DNA of 35,919 bases from Geobacteraceae bacterium GWC2_55_20 (GTDB taxonomy: Bacteria; Desulfobacterota; Desulfuromonadia; Geobacterales; Pseudopelobacteraceae), in the NCBI GenBank assembly GCA_001802125.1, contig MGZK01000178.1, positions 1 through 35,919 of the forward strand, written 5' to 3'. How positions within the stretch are numbered: position 1 is the stretch's first letter; each line of letters starts with the position of its first letter. Position numbers and translations under genes: made by a program. Below are positions 18,879 to 26,781 of this stretch, piece after piece. Below the pieces are notes generated by a model. The model saw nothing but the letters and a program-made list of their open reading frames with translations. It did not search any database and was not told the origin of the DNA.

Positions 18879-20192
18879 ATGACCACCATCAACGAAAATA
18901 CCCCCAACCTGACCTTCGTGATCGGCGAGGAGAAACGGCTGTCCGAAATCATCGGCCGGGGCGAGATCGAACCGCTGCTGCGCAGTGCCGTAAGAGCCGG
19001 AGTGGTGCGAGCCTTGCTCCTGGACGAGGATGGGTTGCCGCTCTGTTCCGCCGGGGATGAAGCGCCGTCGGGTGGCGTTTCTGAAATCAGTGGCAAGCTG
19101 CTGGTGGAGGGGGAGCCCAAGGGAACACTGGTGATGGTCTGCGGCAGCGGGGACCCGGAGCGCTCCGAGGCCATGTCCATGCTGGTCCGCGACGCAATTC
19201 AGCTGATCATCACCAATAATCTGAAGCGGATGCTGACCACGGAACTGCATACCTCTGTGGTTCAGGAGTCCTATGAGCAGTTGCTGGAAACCAACAGCCG
19301 GCTGCGGGAGTCTGAAGCCCGTTATCGCGATCTGTCCCTGTCCCTGGAACATAAGGTCGAACAGCGCACGGCCGAGCTGCAGCAGGCCTATGCCAGGCTG
19401 CTGCAGCAGGAAAAACTGGCCGCGGTCGGCAGCCTGGCCGCCGGCATGGCCCATGAAATCAACAATCCCAACGGGTTCATCCGCAGCAACCTGTCAAGTT
19501 TCAGGCGTTATTTTGAGCGTATGCATGACATGCTCGATTATTACCAGCTGCTTATATCCGGCAATACCCCGCTGCATCAGCTGCAGCAGGATACCGAACG
19601 GAAACGGCGCGAGTTGAAGCTGAATTTTATTATCGCGGACACCAGCGAGCTTTTGAATCAATCCATCGAGGGGAGCGATCGTATCGCCCGCATCGTGTCC
19701 GACCTTAAGAGTTTCTCCCACGTGGACGAGACCGCCCGCTCGGATGCGGACCTGAATATAGAACTTGAACGGACGCTGTCGGTACTTGCTCCACAGATCG
19801 GGCCAGGTTGCGAGCTTGTGCGCGAAATGCGGCCGTTGCCCCTGTTAAACTGCAATCCGGCGCTGATCTCCCAGGCATTTCTCGCCATCATCCAGAACGC
19901 GCTCCAATCCCGTCCGAAAGGGGTGCAGGTCAGGGTGGCCAGTCGGGTCGAGGGGGGCGGGATAGTGATCGAGATCGCCGACAACGGTTGCGGTATCCCG
20001 CAACAGAACTTATCAAGGGTCTTTGATCCTTTTTTTACCACCCGCGAAGTGGGGAGCGGCACCGGCATGGGCTTGACCGTGGCCCGCGAGATCATCAGCG
20101 CCGCCGGCGGCAGCATCGCAATCGAATCGGGTGAAGGATTTGGAACCAAGGTAACCATCAGGTTTCCGATCGCAAAAGAGAGGAATGTGTAG
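18879..20192 (+). CDS. Cytoplasmic histidine kinase with novel N-terminal domain
   Basis: The protein has 437 residues. The first about 125 form a compact alpha/beta region (RAVRAGVVRALLLDEDGLPLCS) that I do not recognise with confidence; its spacing resembles small GAF or Roadblock-like sensors. A coiled coil (about 128-175) follows, then a HisKA with H192 in LAAGMAHEINNPNGF and a HATPase with ADNGCGIP and SGTGMGLTV. It is a cytoplasmic kinase with no PAS fold. It ends three bases before the REC-ATPase gene, so it is the best candidate to phosphorylate that ATPase's receiver (inference from spacing). The 68-base gap upstream holds no clear promoter. The ribosome site GACGAGG is modest. Confidence 0.88.
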   Translation: MTTINENTPNLTFVIGEEKRLSEIIGRGEIEPLLRSAVRAGVVRALLLDEDGLPLCSAGDEAPSGGVSEISGKLLVEGEPKGTLVMVCGSGDPERSEAMSMLVRDAIQLIITNNLKRMLTTELHTSVVQESYEQLLETNSRLRESEARYRDLSLSLEHKVEQRTAELQQAYARLLQQEKLAAVGSLAAGMAHEINNPNGFIRSNLSSFRRYFERMHDMLDYYQLLISGNTPLHQLQQDTERKRRELKLNFIIADTSELLNQSIEGSDRIARIVSDLKSFSHVDETARSDADLNIELERTLSVLAPQIGPGCELVREMRPLPLLNCNPALISQAFLAIIQNALQSRPKGVQVRVASRVEGGGIVIEIADNGCGIPQQNLSRVFDPFFTTREVGSGTGMGLTVAREIISAAGGSIAIESGEGFGTKVTIRFPIAKERNV

Positions 20193-20195
20193 CGA

Positions 20196-22628
20196 ATGTC
20201 CAAGTATGCCGAACTTTTCAAAACCTTGGGGACACAAAAAGTCTCCGGTGAGGTTTCCGGCGAAATTATCGAGCAGGATATCTCTTTGCCGGCCGAGCGG
20301 GGATTTACGCTGCTGTTGGTCGATGACGAGGAGAATGTGCTCAAGGCACTCCACCGGATCTTCCACGAGGAAAACTACACCATTCTTACCGCCGATTCGG
20401 CCGCGAAAGCGTTGGACATCCTCAAGGGTCAACAGGTTCACCTGATCATCAGCGATCATCGCATGCCCGGCATGAGCGGCGCTGAACTGCTCAAGACCGT
20501 CCGTGAACAGTATCCCGAAACGATCCGCATCATGCTGACCGGTTACGCCGATGTCAATTCCATCATGGGGGCGGTCAAGGATGGAGCGGTATACAAGTTC
20601 ATCACCAAGCCCTGGAACGATGAGGATCTGCGCCTGACGGTGTCGCTGGCGCTCCAGCAGTACGTATTGCTGCACGAAAACCGGCGCCTGAAGGAGCTGG
20701 CCCGACAGCAGCAGAACAAGATCAGGAGCTTCACCGGGCTGTTCGAGCAGAACCGCGGCATGCTGGGGGATGTGCTGGTCAAGTCCGGTCTGATCGGTGT
20801 GCAGGAGTTGGACCTGGCACGTAAACAGGTGGATACCAACGAGTTCCTGGGCGATTTTTTCGTCAGGACCGGAATCCTGAGCGAAGCCCGGATAGTCGAT
20901 GCACTCCAGAAACATCTGGGCGTCGAATTCATCGACCTGCGCGAGGTGACCATACCGCACAACCTGGCGCGCTGCCTGCCGAAGGAGTTGTGCGAAAAGA
21001 GCCGGCTGGTGCCGGTCAGGCTCGAAGGTAACAACCTGACCGTGGCAATGGCCGATCCGTCGGATATCGTCACCTGCGATAACATCGGCCGGGTGACCGG
21101 AATGCGGGTGGTGCCGCTTCTGTCCGCTTCATCACAGATCGTCGAAAAGATAGTTCAGGTCTGGAGTCTGTCCCGGGAGCCGGGAGAACAGGATCTGGAT
21201 GACATGGATGACCTGGAACCGCTGGACGAGATCGACATCGTGCTGGACGAGGAGGAGAAGGAGGCCAGCGTCGAGGAGCTGATCGGCTCATCCAAGGTGC
21301 CACCGGTCATCCGCATCGTCAATGCGATCATCTCCGAGGCGATCCGCTATGGCGCCAGCGACATTCATATCGAGGCCAAAACCAAGTATTCGGTTATCCG
21401 CTTCCGCATTGACGGAATGCTGCATGCCAAGATCAGGATTCCGGCCGAGCTGCACCCGGCGGTGATCTCGCGGATCAAGATCCTGGCCAAGATGGATATT
21501 TCCGAACGGCGCCGGCCACAGGACGGCCGGATCACGGTCAAGGCCGGCATCCGCATAGTGGACATGCGCGTTTCCTCGCTTCCCACCATCAATGGCGAAA
21601 AAATCGTGATGCGCATTCTGGACAAGAGCGCTTCTATCAAGCGCTTGGACGAACTGGGAGTGCTGGAGGACGATTATCGCAATATCACCATCATCAGCCG
21701 TAAACCGCAGGGGGTGATCATCGCCACCGGACCGACCGGCAGCGGCAAGACCACCATGCTCTATTCTTTGCTGGCGGCCATGATGAATCCCAGCAAGAAC
21801 TTCGAGACCATCGAGGAGCCGGTGGAGTATTTTCTGGAGGAGGCCAACCAGGTTTCGATTCACGAGAAGATCGGGCTCTCGTTCGCACAGGTGTTGCGGG
21901 CCACCCTGCGTCAGGATCCGGACGTGATCCTGGTGGGAGAGGTGCGTGACTTTGAAACCGCCGACGTGGCCTTCAAGGCGGCCCTGACCGGCCACATGGT
22001 GTTGACCACGCTGCATACCAACAGTGCCGTGGCTTCGATCACCCGCCTGGTGGACATGGGCATAAAACCGTATATACTGGCCTCGGCGCTGGAGGGTGTG
22101 ATTGCCCAGCGGCTGGTGCGCAAGGTCTGCAGTGACTGCGCCGCCGCCGTTGCTCCCGACGCTTCCCTGCTGGAGCTGTTGCGCCTGCCGGCGGATTTTC
22201 TGGGAACCGAACTGACCGCCGGCCGGGGGTGCCCGCAGTGCAACAACACCGGCTACCGTGGCAGGGTCGGCATCTATGAGATGTTCGTGATGAATGACGA
22301 TTTCCGTCAGTTGATCGGCTCCGACTACAGGGAATCCGACCTGTTGAGTCTGGCCCGTGCCAATGGCATGCGCACCCTGCTGGAAGACGGTCTGGAAAAG
22401 GTGCGCAGGGGGTGGACCACGCTGGAAGAGGTGCTGCGGGCAGTCGGCCCGACGGTCAGGATGGAGCGCTGCTGTGAGGCCTGCGGCAGGAGTATCGACT
22501 CCAAGTTCCTGTTCTGTCCTCACTGCGGATCGTTTCGCCACAACTGCTGCAGGTCCTGCCGCATGCCGATGGAAGCCGGGTGGATTGTCTGCCCGTTCTG
22601 CGGCGAGTCGTTGTCAAGGAAAGAATGA
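20196..22628 (+). CDS. Receiver-fused GspE/PilB-family assembly ATPase with C-terminal zinc ribbons
   Basis: The protein has 810 residues. The receiver (about 37-155) has D43/D44, acceptor D87 in ISDHRMPGMSG, and TKPWNDEDL. An MshEN-type N-terminal module (about 185-340) has LGDVLVKSGLIGVQELDLA and a FLGDFFVRTGIL repeat, followed by an acidic linker. The secretion ATPase core (about 365-745) has a Walker A at 512-520 (GPTGSGKTT, K518), an Asp box near 540, a Walker B-type DPDVILVGEVRD at 574-585, and the metal-binding C645/C648 and C679/C682 found in GspE/PilB. Residues about 759-805 add two further CxxC zinc-ribbon pairs, beyond the usual family end. PilB/GspE hexamers power pilus or pseudopilus assembly at the inner membrane. 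No pilC, pilT, pilin or gsp gene lies nearby. The gene starts three bases after a kinase stop. Confidence 0.92.
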   Translation: MSKYAELFKTLGTQKVSGEVSGEIIEQDISLPAERGFTLLLVDDEENVLKALHRIFHEENYTILTADSAAKALDILKGQQVHLIISDHRMPGMSGAELLKTVREQYPETIRIMLTGYADVNSIMGAVKDGAVYKFITKPWNDEDLRLTVSLALQQYVLLHENRRLKELARQQQNKIRSFTGLFEQNRGMLGDVLVKSGLIGVQELDLARKQVDTNEFLGDFFVRTGILSEARIVDALQKHLGVEFIDLREVTIPHNLARCLPKELCEKSRLVPVRLEGNNLTVAMADPSDIVTCDNIGRVTGMRVVPLLSASSQIVEKIVQVWSLSREPGEQDLDDMDDLEPLDEIDIVLDEEEKEASVEELIGSSKVPPVIRIVNAIISEAIRYGASDIHIEAKTKYSVIRFRIDGMLHAKIRIPAELHPAVISRIKILAKMDISERRRPQDGRITVKAGIRIVDMRVSSLPTINGEKIVMRILDKSASIKRLDELGVLEDDYRNITIISRKPQGVIIATGPTGSGKTTMLYSLLAAMMNPSKNFETIEEPVEYFLEEANQVSIHEKIGLSFAQVLRATLRQDPDVILVGEVRDFETADVAFKAALTGHMVLTTLHTNSAVASITRLVDMGIKPYILASALEGVIAQRLVRKVCSDCAAAVAPDASLLELLRLPADFLGTELTAGRGCPQCNNTGYRGRVGIYEMFVMNDDFRQLIGSDYRESDLLSLARANGMRTLLEDGLEKVRRGWTTLEEVLRAVGPTVRMERCCEACGRSIDSKFLFCPHCGSFRHNCCRSCRMPMEAGWIVCPFCGESLSRKE

Positions 22629-22677
22629 TCCGGTATCATGGCGTTCCTGGTTGTTATGACAGTAAAGGAGATTCAGT

Positions 22678-23238
22678 ATGAACAGCAAGATACTACTGGT
22701 GGACGACGAACCTAATGTGATATCGGCCCTGGCCCGTTCCCTGTTTGACGAACCATACGAAATCCTGTCGGAACTGAGCGGCGAGATGGCGCTGGAAACC
22801 CTGCGGGAGACCCCGGTCAAGGTGGTGGTCTCGGATGAGAAAATGGCCAGGATGTCCGGCTCCGAGTTCCTCTCCCAGGTGCGGGAGCTGTACCCGCATA
22901 CGGTCAGGATCATGCTGACCGGCCACGCCACGCTGGATGCGGCGATGCGGGCGGTGAACGAGGGTGAGATCTACCGTTTCTTCAGCAAGCCCTGGGATGA
23001 TACCGTGCTCAAGTTCGCGATCCGTTCCGCGATCGAGAAGTTCGATCTGGAAGAGGAAAACCGCCGCCTGCTGGCGACCCTCAGGCAGCAGTCCCTTGAA
23101 ATCAAGGTGCTGGAAAAACGTTATCCCGGCATAACCAGGGTGGAAAAAGACGACCGGGGGGCCCTGGTCCTCCCCGACATTTCCGATGTTGATTTGCACG
23201 CGATGCTGACCGAGTGCGATTCCGAGGCGGTTTCTTGA
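22678..23238 (+). CDS. Response regulator, receiver with short C-terminal extension
   Basis: This 186-residue protein has a receiver at about 3-120 with D9/D10, acceptor D53 in VVVSDEKMARMSG, and a SKPWDD lysine near 103. The Pro that normally follows the acceptor loop (MPG) is Ala here. A coiled coil (about 122-145) and a short tail of about 40 residues (KDDRGALVLPDISDVD) follow, which I cannot assign. AAAGGAGA lies shortly before the ATG, a strong ribosome site. It follows the REC-ATPase by 49 bases and shares its receiver subtype, so it may compete for the same kinase or act with the ATPase (inference). Confidence 0.9.
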   Translation: MNSKILLVDDEPNVISALARSLFDEPYEILSELSGEMALETLRETPVKVVVSDEKMARMSGSEFLSQVRELYPHTVRIMLTGHATLDAAMRAVNEGEIYRFFSKPWDDTVLKFAIRSAIEKFDLEEENRRLLATLRQQSLEIKVLEKRYPGITRVEKDDRGALVLPDISDVDLHAMLTECDSEAVS

Positions 23239-23293
23239 GTTCAGTATTTCAGGCGGCTTGCCACAGTCGCTACCATCCGGCCGGAAGTTAACC

Positions 23294-23872
23294 ATGTTTC
23301 CCGGAATAATACTCGCCTTACCACTTGTTTTGGCACTGGCGTCGTCTCCCTTCGTCTGTGCGGAAGCTCCTCCGATCAATCAACACAACAGCCGGGACAT
23401 CGTCAAGCCCGACAGCGTGGCTACCTACCAGGTCGAGATCAGCATCGGCCGCAATCTGTTGACTCTCTACGAAATAAAAGCCGGTGCGGAGCGGATAGCT
23501 GTCGCCGAATACAGCGTGGGCACCGCCGTGACCGGGCTCAAAACCTACCCGCTCGGTCCCGGCAGGGTCACCGGCATCTACTTCAACCCATGGTGGTATC
23601 CCACCCCTTACTCCCGGCAGGTGTTTCGCGGCCGCGGCATAGAGCTTCCCGCCGCGGTCCCGCCCGGACACCCGTTGAACTACATGGGGCCGTTCAAGAT
23701 TGCGCTGTCGCACAGCACCTGGAAAGGGGCGATCTACCGGATACATGGCAACAACAATCCCAAACGGGTAGGGCGGCGGGTGACCGGCGGCTGTTTCGTG
23801 ATGGATAACGCGGACGGTCTGGCGCTGGCGCGCCGGATCAGGGTGGGAACTGTGGTAAACATCCTGCCCTGA
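23294..23872 (+). CDS. Exported YkuD-family (L,D-transpeptidase-like) protein
   Basis: The protein has 192 residues with an N-terminal signal peptide (about 1-25, hydrophobic LALPLVLALASSPFVCA). The YkuD fold is shown by the LTLYE strand early on, the YPLGPG turn, MGPFKIAL, and the active-site block with H151 (IHGNNN) and C167. In typical L,D-transpeptidases the cysteine sits in SHGC; here it is TGGC, so the His two before Cys is Gly. The catalytic Cys and upstream His remain, so activity is possible but unsure. L,D-transpeptidases form 3-3 peptidoglycan crosslinks or attach lipoproteins in the periplasm. The ATG at 23294 has GGAAG at 23283-23287; a TTG 36 bases upstream is less likely. It precedes the peptidoglycan gene rlpA, so an envelope role fits. 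Confidence 0.87.
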   Translation: MFPGIILALPLVLALASSPFVCAEAPPINQHNSRDIVKPDSVATYQVEISIGRNLLTLYEIKAGAERIAVAEYSVGTAVTGLKTYPLGPGRVTGIYFNPWWYPTPYSRQVFRGRGIELPAAVPPGHPLNYMGPFKIALSHSTWKGAIYRIHGNNNPKRVGRRVTGGCFVMDNADGLALARRIRVGTVVNILP

Positions 23873-23879
23873 TTCCAAT

Positions 23880-23893
23880 AAATCAGCTGATTT
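23880..23893. promoter_or_regulatory. Perfect 14-base palindrome before rlpA
   Basis: AAATCAGCTGATTT is its own reverse complement and lies between the YkuD stop and the rlpA ribosome site, 13 bases before the start. It could be an operator or an RNA hairpin; nothing else supports a role. Confidence 0.35.
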
Positions 23894-23906
23894 CGTTAAG
23901 GAAACC

Positions 23907-24653
23907 ATGTTCAAAATTATTTCGGCGATACTCGTAATCTGCCTGTTGGCTGCCTGCGGCGGCCACGTCAAACAGGCCTATCGAAGTGCTCCAGTGGAGC
24001 CGGGCAAGGCGGGGCAGAAGCCTTATACGATAAACGGCGAGCGCTATGAGCCGCTTTCCAGTCACGAGGGCTTCGTCCAGTCCGGCATCGCCAGCTGGTA
24101 CGGCAGCGATTTCCACGGCAAGCCGACCAGTAACGGGGAAGCCTACGATATGCATGCGCTGACCGCGGCTCACAAGACCTTGCCTCTCGGGGTCTACGTA
24201 AAGGTCCGGAACCGGGATAACGGCCGCGAAACCGTGGTACGGATCAATGACCGCGGACCGTTTGTTGCCGGCAGGATTATCGATCTGTCCTATTCGGCGG
24301 CCAAGGGGCTCGGCATTGTCGGCAGCGGCACGGCCCCGGTCAGGATAGAGGCGCTGGGATATCCGGACGGGACGGTCAAGGGCGGAACGGCTTATCGAGC
24401 CCCGGCCAGTTATGACAGGGGCGCTTTCGGCATCCAGGTGGGCGCCTTCGGCAAGCTGGAAAACGCCCGCAGGCTGGCGGAAAGTGTAAAACAGCGTCAT
24501 GGCGTCTCCTCGATTCGCGAGGCGCTTGTCAACGGCGTCCGTTATTACAGGGTCCGGGCCGGGAACTATGCCTCGCTGAAAGCAGCGGAAAAGGCCCATG
24601 AACGTGCAACCGACAGGCTTATCTCCGAAGGATTCGTGGTGGCGCTGGATTGA
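23907..24653 (+). CDS. rlpA: RlpA-like septal lytic transglycosylase lipoprotein
   Basis: The protein has 248 residues. A lipoprotein signal ends in LLAAC with the lipid-bearing C17. A double-psi beta-barrel domain at about 57-150 has SGIASWYGSDFHGKPTSNGE, TLPLG and the INDRGPF / IIDLS elements that hold the active Asp and Arg of RlpA. A SPOR domain (about 172-247) has the GIQVGAFGKLENA and YYRVRAGNY signatures and binds denuded glycan at the septum. RlpA proteins cleave stem-less glycan strands and act in daughter-cell separation at the outer membrane. AAGGAAA precedes the ATG. It lies 34 bases after the YkuD gene, possibly in one operon; a 14-base palindrome sits between them. Confidence 0.93.
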   Translation: MFKIISAILVICLLAACGGHVKQAYRSAPVEPGKAGQKPYTINGERYEPLSSHEGFVQSGIASWYGSDFHGKPTSNGEAYDMHALTAAHKTLPLGVYVKVRNRDNGRETVVRINDRGPFVAGRIIDLSYSAAKGLGIVGSGTAPVRIEALGYPDGTVKGGTAYRAPASYDRGAFGIQVGAFGKLENARRLAESVKQRHGVSSIREALVNGVRYYRVRAGNYASLKAAEKAHERATDRLISEGFVVALD

Positions 24654-24707
24654 TTGCGGATAATTCCCTGGATGATTTTACTTGCGATCATGAGTCGCGG
24701 AGAGGCG

Positions 24708-24713
24708 TATAAT
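24708..24713 (+). promoter_or_regulatory. Possible -10 box upstream of the secreted protein gene
   Basis: A perfect TATAAT lies 112 bases before the start codon at 24826. The only TTG-type -35 (TTGCGA, 24682-24687) is 20 bases away, too far for sigma-70, so this is tentative. A GATGCGGA/TCCGCGTC hairpin at 24736-24754 lies in the leader. Confidence 0.35.
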
Positions 24714-24825
24714 GGTATTCAGGTGATCGGGAACGGATGCGGATCGTCCGCGTCGTTATGACCTCTGATCATGAAAAGTAAGGAATCCATGCGGTAGCGG
24801 ATTTTAAGCTGCAGGAGAAATATCG

Positions 24826-25425
24826 ATGCGATACCTGGCATGGTTGGTTGCGTTGTTTGTGCTTACTTCTTCCATTTCGGCCCAGGCTCAGGAAATAAGA
24901 TCTCTGGCCGACTGTGCGCTAAAGGTCTTCAACGGCATCAGCCGGAATCATGTCTGGACCGGCGAGAAGCCGGATGGTTGCCTGGCGGAGGTCCATGTGG
25001 ATAAGCGCGCAGAGGGGGTCTTTGTAACCGTCTGGAACAGCAGCGTTTCCACTGCCGGCTGGTCCAGGCTTTCCCTGTCGGTTGCGATGGGCTTTTTCGA
25101 GGTTGCCGACGGAAAATCGCATAAAGAGGCCGGTCGCGACATCCTGGCCCGTTCCGCGCGGATCGGGGGTTGTCTTGACTCGATCCTGCGTGCGAACGAT
25201 CCGCTGGAATGTCGAGACTATGCGACAAAAACGTATTCCGCCGGTGAGGAGTTGGGCGTTGAGCACAAGAGAAGTATTTGGTTGGATGATGGTGGCAGGC
25301 ACGTCGTTGTTGAATATGCCCATGGTGACACCAGGGCATCGGTCAGTGCGCCGGCCGATCTCTTTGGTGGGCAGGCCTTGCCGCCCGGCGCCGGGGTGGA
25401 TATTCATGTTTTGGATTTCGACTAG
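24826..25425 (+). CDS. Secreted protein of unknown function
   Basis: This 199-residue protein has a clear signal peptide (MRYLAWLVALFVLTSS, likely cleaved near AQAQ at 19-22). The mature part has four cysteines (including C30, DGC, GGC and LEC contexts), which may form two disulfides in the periplasm. I do not recognise a family. GCAGGAG at 24811-24817 is a good ribosome site, so the start is firm. The 172-base gap upstream holds a perfect TATAAT and a hairpin (listed separately), suggesting its own promoter. The next gene, a J-domain protein, lies close behind in the same direction. Confidence 0.8.
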   Translation: MRYLAWLVALFVLTSSISAQAQEIRSLADCALKVFNGISRNHVWTGEKPDGCLAEVHVDKRAEGVFVTVWNSSVSTAGWSRLSLSVAMGFFEVADGKSHKEAGRDILARSARIGGCLDSILRANDPLECRDYATKTYSAGEELGVEHKRSIWLDDGGRHVVVEYAHGDTRASVSAPADLFGGQALPPGAGVDIHVLDFD

Positions 25426-25490
25426 GCGGAGCGCCTCCGGGGCATCCGCATTTGATCGAGGCGGGAGCGGAACAGCTCCCGGTGTTTGTG

Positions 25491-26219
25491 ATGAAAACCG
25501 GCGAATTGAATGATTACTACGGACTGATGGGTGTAACCCGAAGCGCCACTGTCAGTGAGATACACAAGGCGTATTGGCGACAGGCATCCCGTTGCCATCC
25601 GGACAGGGGCGGCAGCCACGAATCCATGGTGCGGTTGGTTGAGGCCTGGAAAATCCTTTCCGACCCCAATAAGCGTGCTCGATACGATCAATTGCTGAAA
25701 TACCGGAGCGACGGCTGGCACAGCCGGAAATTCGATGAGGACGTGCTGGATGCGCGCAAAGGAGCCGAGAGTTATACTTCCAGTTCCTGGGCGGAGTTTG
25801 AAGAGACTTACCGGAAGGCTTTTTATACCTTCAACCGGGATTTTTACGGCGAGGATATCGACAGTAAAGCGGCGGGTCCCTATTCCCCGCTGATGGGTTC
25901 CCAGGTAGTGCGGAAAGGAGCGACGACCAGGTTCAACCCGGACGTCGGTGTCCCTGGCAGCGGAAAAACCGGAATATTCACTTATGTCATTAAAACCGTG
26001 ATCCTGTTGTCAGCGGTGGCCGTATCGTTGATCATGTATCGTGAGTTCAGCGGCGTCGGCAGATATGTGCCGCTGGGTTATAATGCTGGAAGCATGCAGA
26101 TTCTGGATACGTCAACCGGTTCCGTTTACTCTGTCGAGAATAGGAAGGGCAGCCATTCATCTCCCTGGAGAGAGGTCGTTCCCCCCGCTCCCAGGGATAA
26201 ACTCTGGCCTCCTAAATAG
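25491..26219 (+). CDS. J-domain protein with C-terminal transmembrane segment
   Basis: The protein has about 242 residues from the ATG at 25491. A J domain at about 6-70 has DYYGLMGVTRSATVSEI, the invariant HPD in CHPDRGGSH, and DPNKRARYDQLL, so it should stimulate an Hsp70. It lacks the Gly/Phe and zinc-finger regions of DnaJ. A single hydrophobic helix near residues 162-183 (VIKTVILLSAVAVSLIMY) implies membrane attachment with the J domain in the cytoplasm, and a tail of about 60 residues outside. The start is uncertain: in-frame GTGs lie at 25482 and 25488 and a TTG at 25452, and the best ribosome-like sequence (GGAGCGGA, 25464-25471) is too far from the ATG. The client is unknown. Confidence 0.82.
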   Translation: MKTGELNDYYGLMGVTRSATVSEIHKAYWRQASRCHPDRGGSHESMVRLVEAWKILSDPNKRARYDQLLKYRSDGWHSRKFDEDVLDARKGAESYTSSSWAEFEETYRKAFYTFNRDFYGEDIDSKAAGPYSPLMGSQVVRKGATTRFNPDVGVPGSGKTGIFTYVIKTVILLSAVAVSLIMYREFSGVGRYVPLGYNAGSMQILDTSTGSVYSVENRKGSHSSPWREVVPPAPRDKLWPPK

Positions 26220-26247
26220 CTTCCAACCGTTATACAAGGAAATTGAT

Positions 26248-26781
26248 ATGCCGATTTTGAGACAGATAGCGCAACTGGGACAGCCGGTGCTGCGGAACGT
26301 GGCGGAAAAGATTGCCCGTCCGGATGATCCTGCCGTACAGTCGTTGATTGATGATATGCTGGTGACCGTGGCTGATGCCAACGGGGTGGGGATCGCCGCT
26401 CCGCAGCTGTTTGAGTCGTTGTCGCTCTTCATTGTCGCGCCATACCCGAATTCACGTTACCCCCACGCCCCGGCGATGGAGCCGGCCGCGATGATCAACC
26501 CGGAGATTCTGTGGGTGTCGGACGAGATGGAAAAAGGGTGGGAGGGGTGTCTGAGCATCCCTGGACTGCGCGGACTTGTCCCGCGGCACAAGAGGATCGC
26601 CGTGCGTTACCTGGACCGGAAGGGTGAACTGCGGGAGGCCGAGTATGAAGGCTTCCTGGCTCGGGTGTTTCAGCACGAGTTCGACCACGTTCAGGGAGTG
26701 GTTTTCATTGACCGTTTGGAAAACACACGGGAATTGATGACTGAAAAGGAATATCTGAGGAGTGTGCAAAGTCATGCATGA
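26248..26781 (+). CDS. def: Peptide deformylase
   Basis: The protein has 177 residues and removes the N-formyl group from nascent proteins in the cytoplasm. All three signature motifs are present: GVGIAAPQ (about 50-57), EGCLSIP with metal ligand C101, and QHEFDHVQG with H143, E144 and H147. The middle motif is intact, so the enzyme should be active. ACAAGGA at 26234-26240 supports the ATG at 26248; a longer frame upstream has no such site. The stop overlaps the start of a small conserved-looking gene, suggesting coupled translation. Deformylase is more often beside fmt, which is not here. Confidence 0.95.
   Translation: MPILRQIAQLGQPVLRNVAEKIARPDDPAVQSLIDDMLVTVADANGVGIAAPQLFESLSLFIVAPYPNSRYPHAPAMEPAAMINPEILWVSDEMEKGWEGCLSIPGLRGLVPRHKRIAVRYLDRKGELREAEYEGFLARVFQHEFDHVQGVVFIDRLENTRELMTEKEYLRSVQSHA

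Noticed and set aside
21288-22541. Long minus-strand open frames such as 21288-22541, 18252-19454 and 26903-27844
   Set aside because: They lie opposite well-supported genes, have no family motifs and arise from GC-rich codon bias.
25463-25480. GGGAGC/GCTCCC stem near the J-domain gene start
   Set aside because: No T-run and no known motif; it may affect translation but nothing more can be said.
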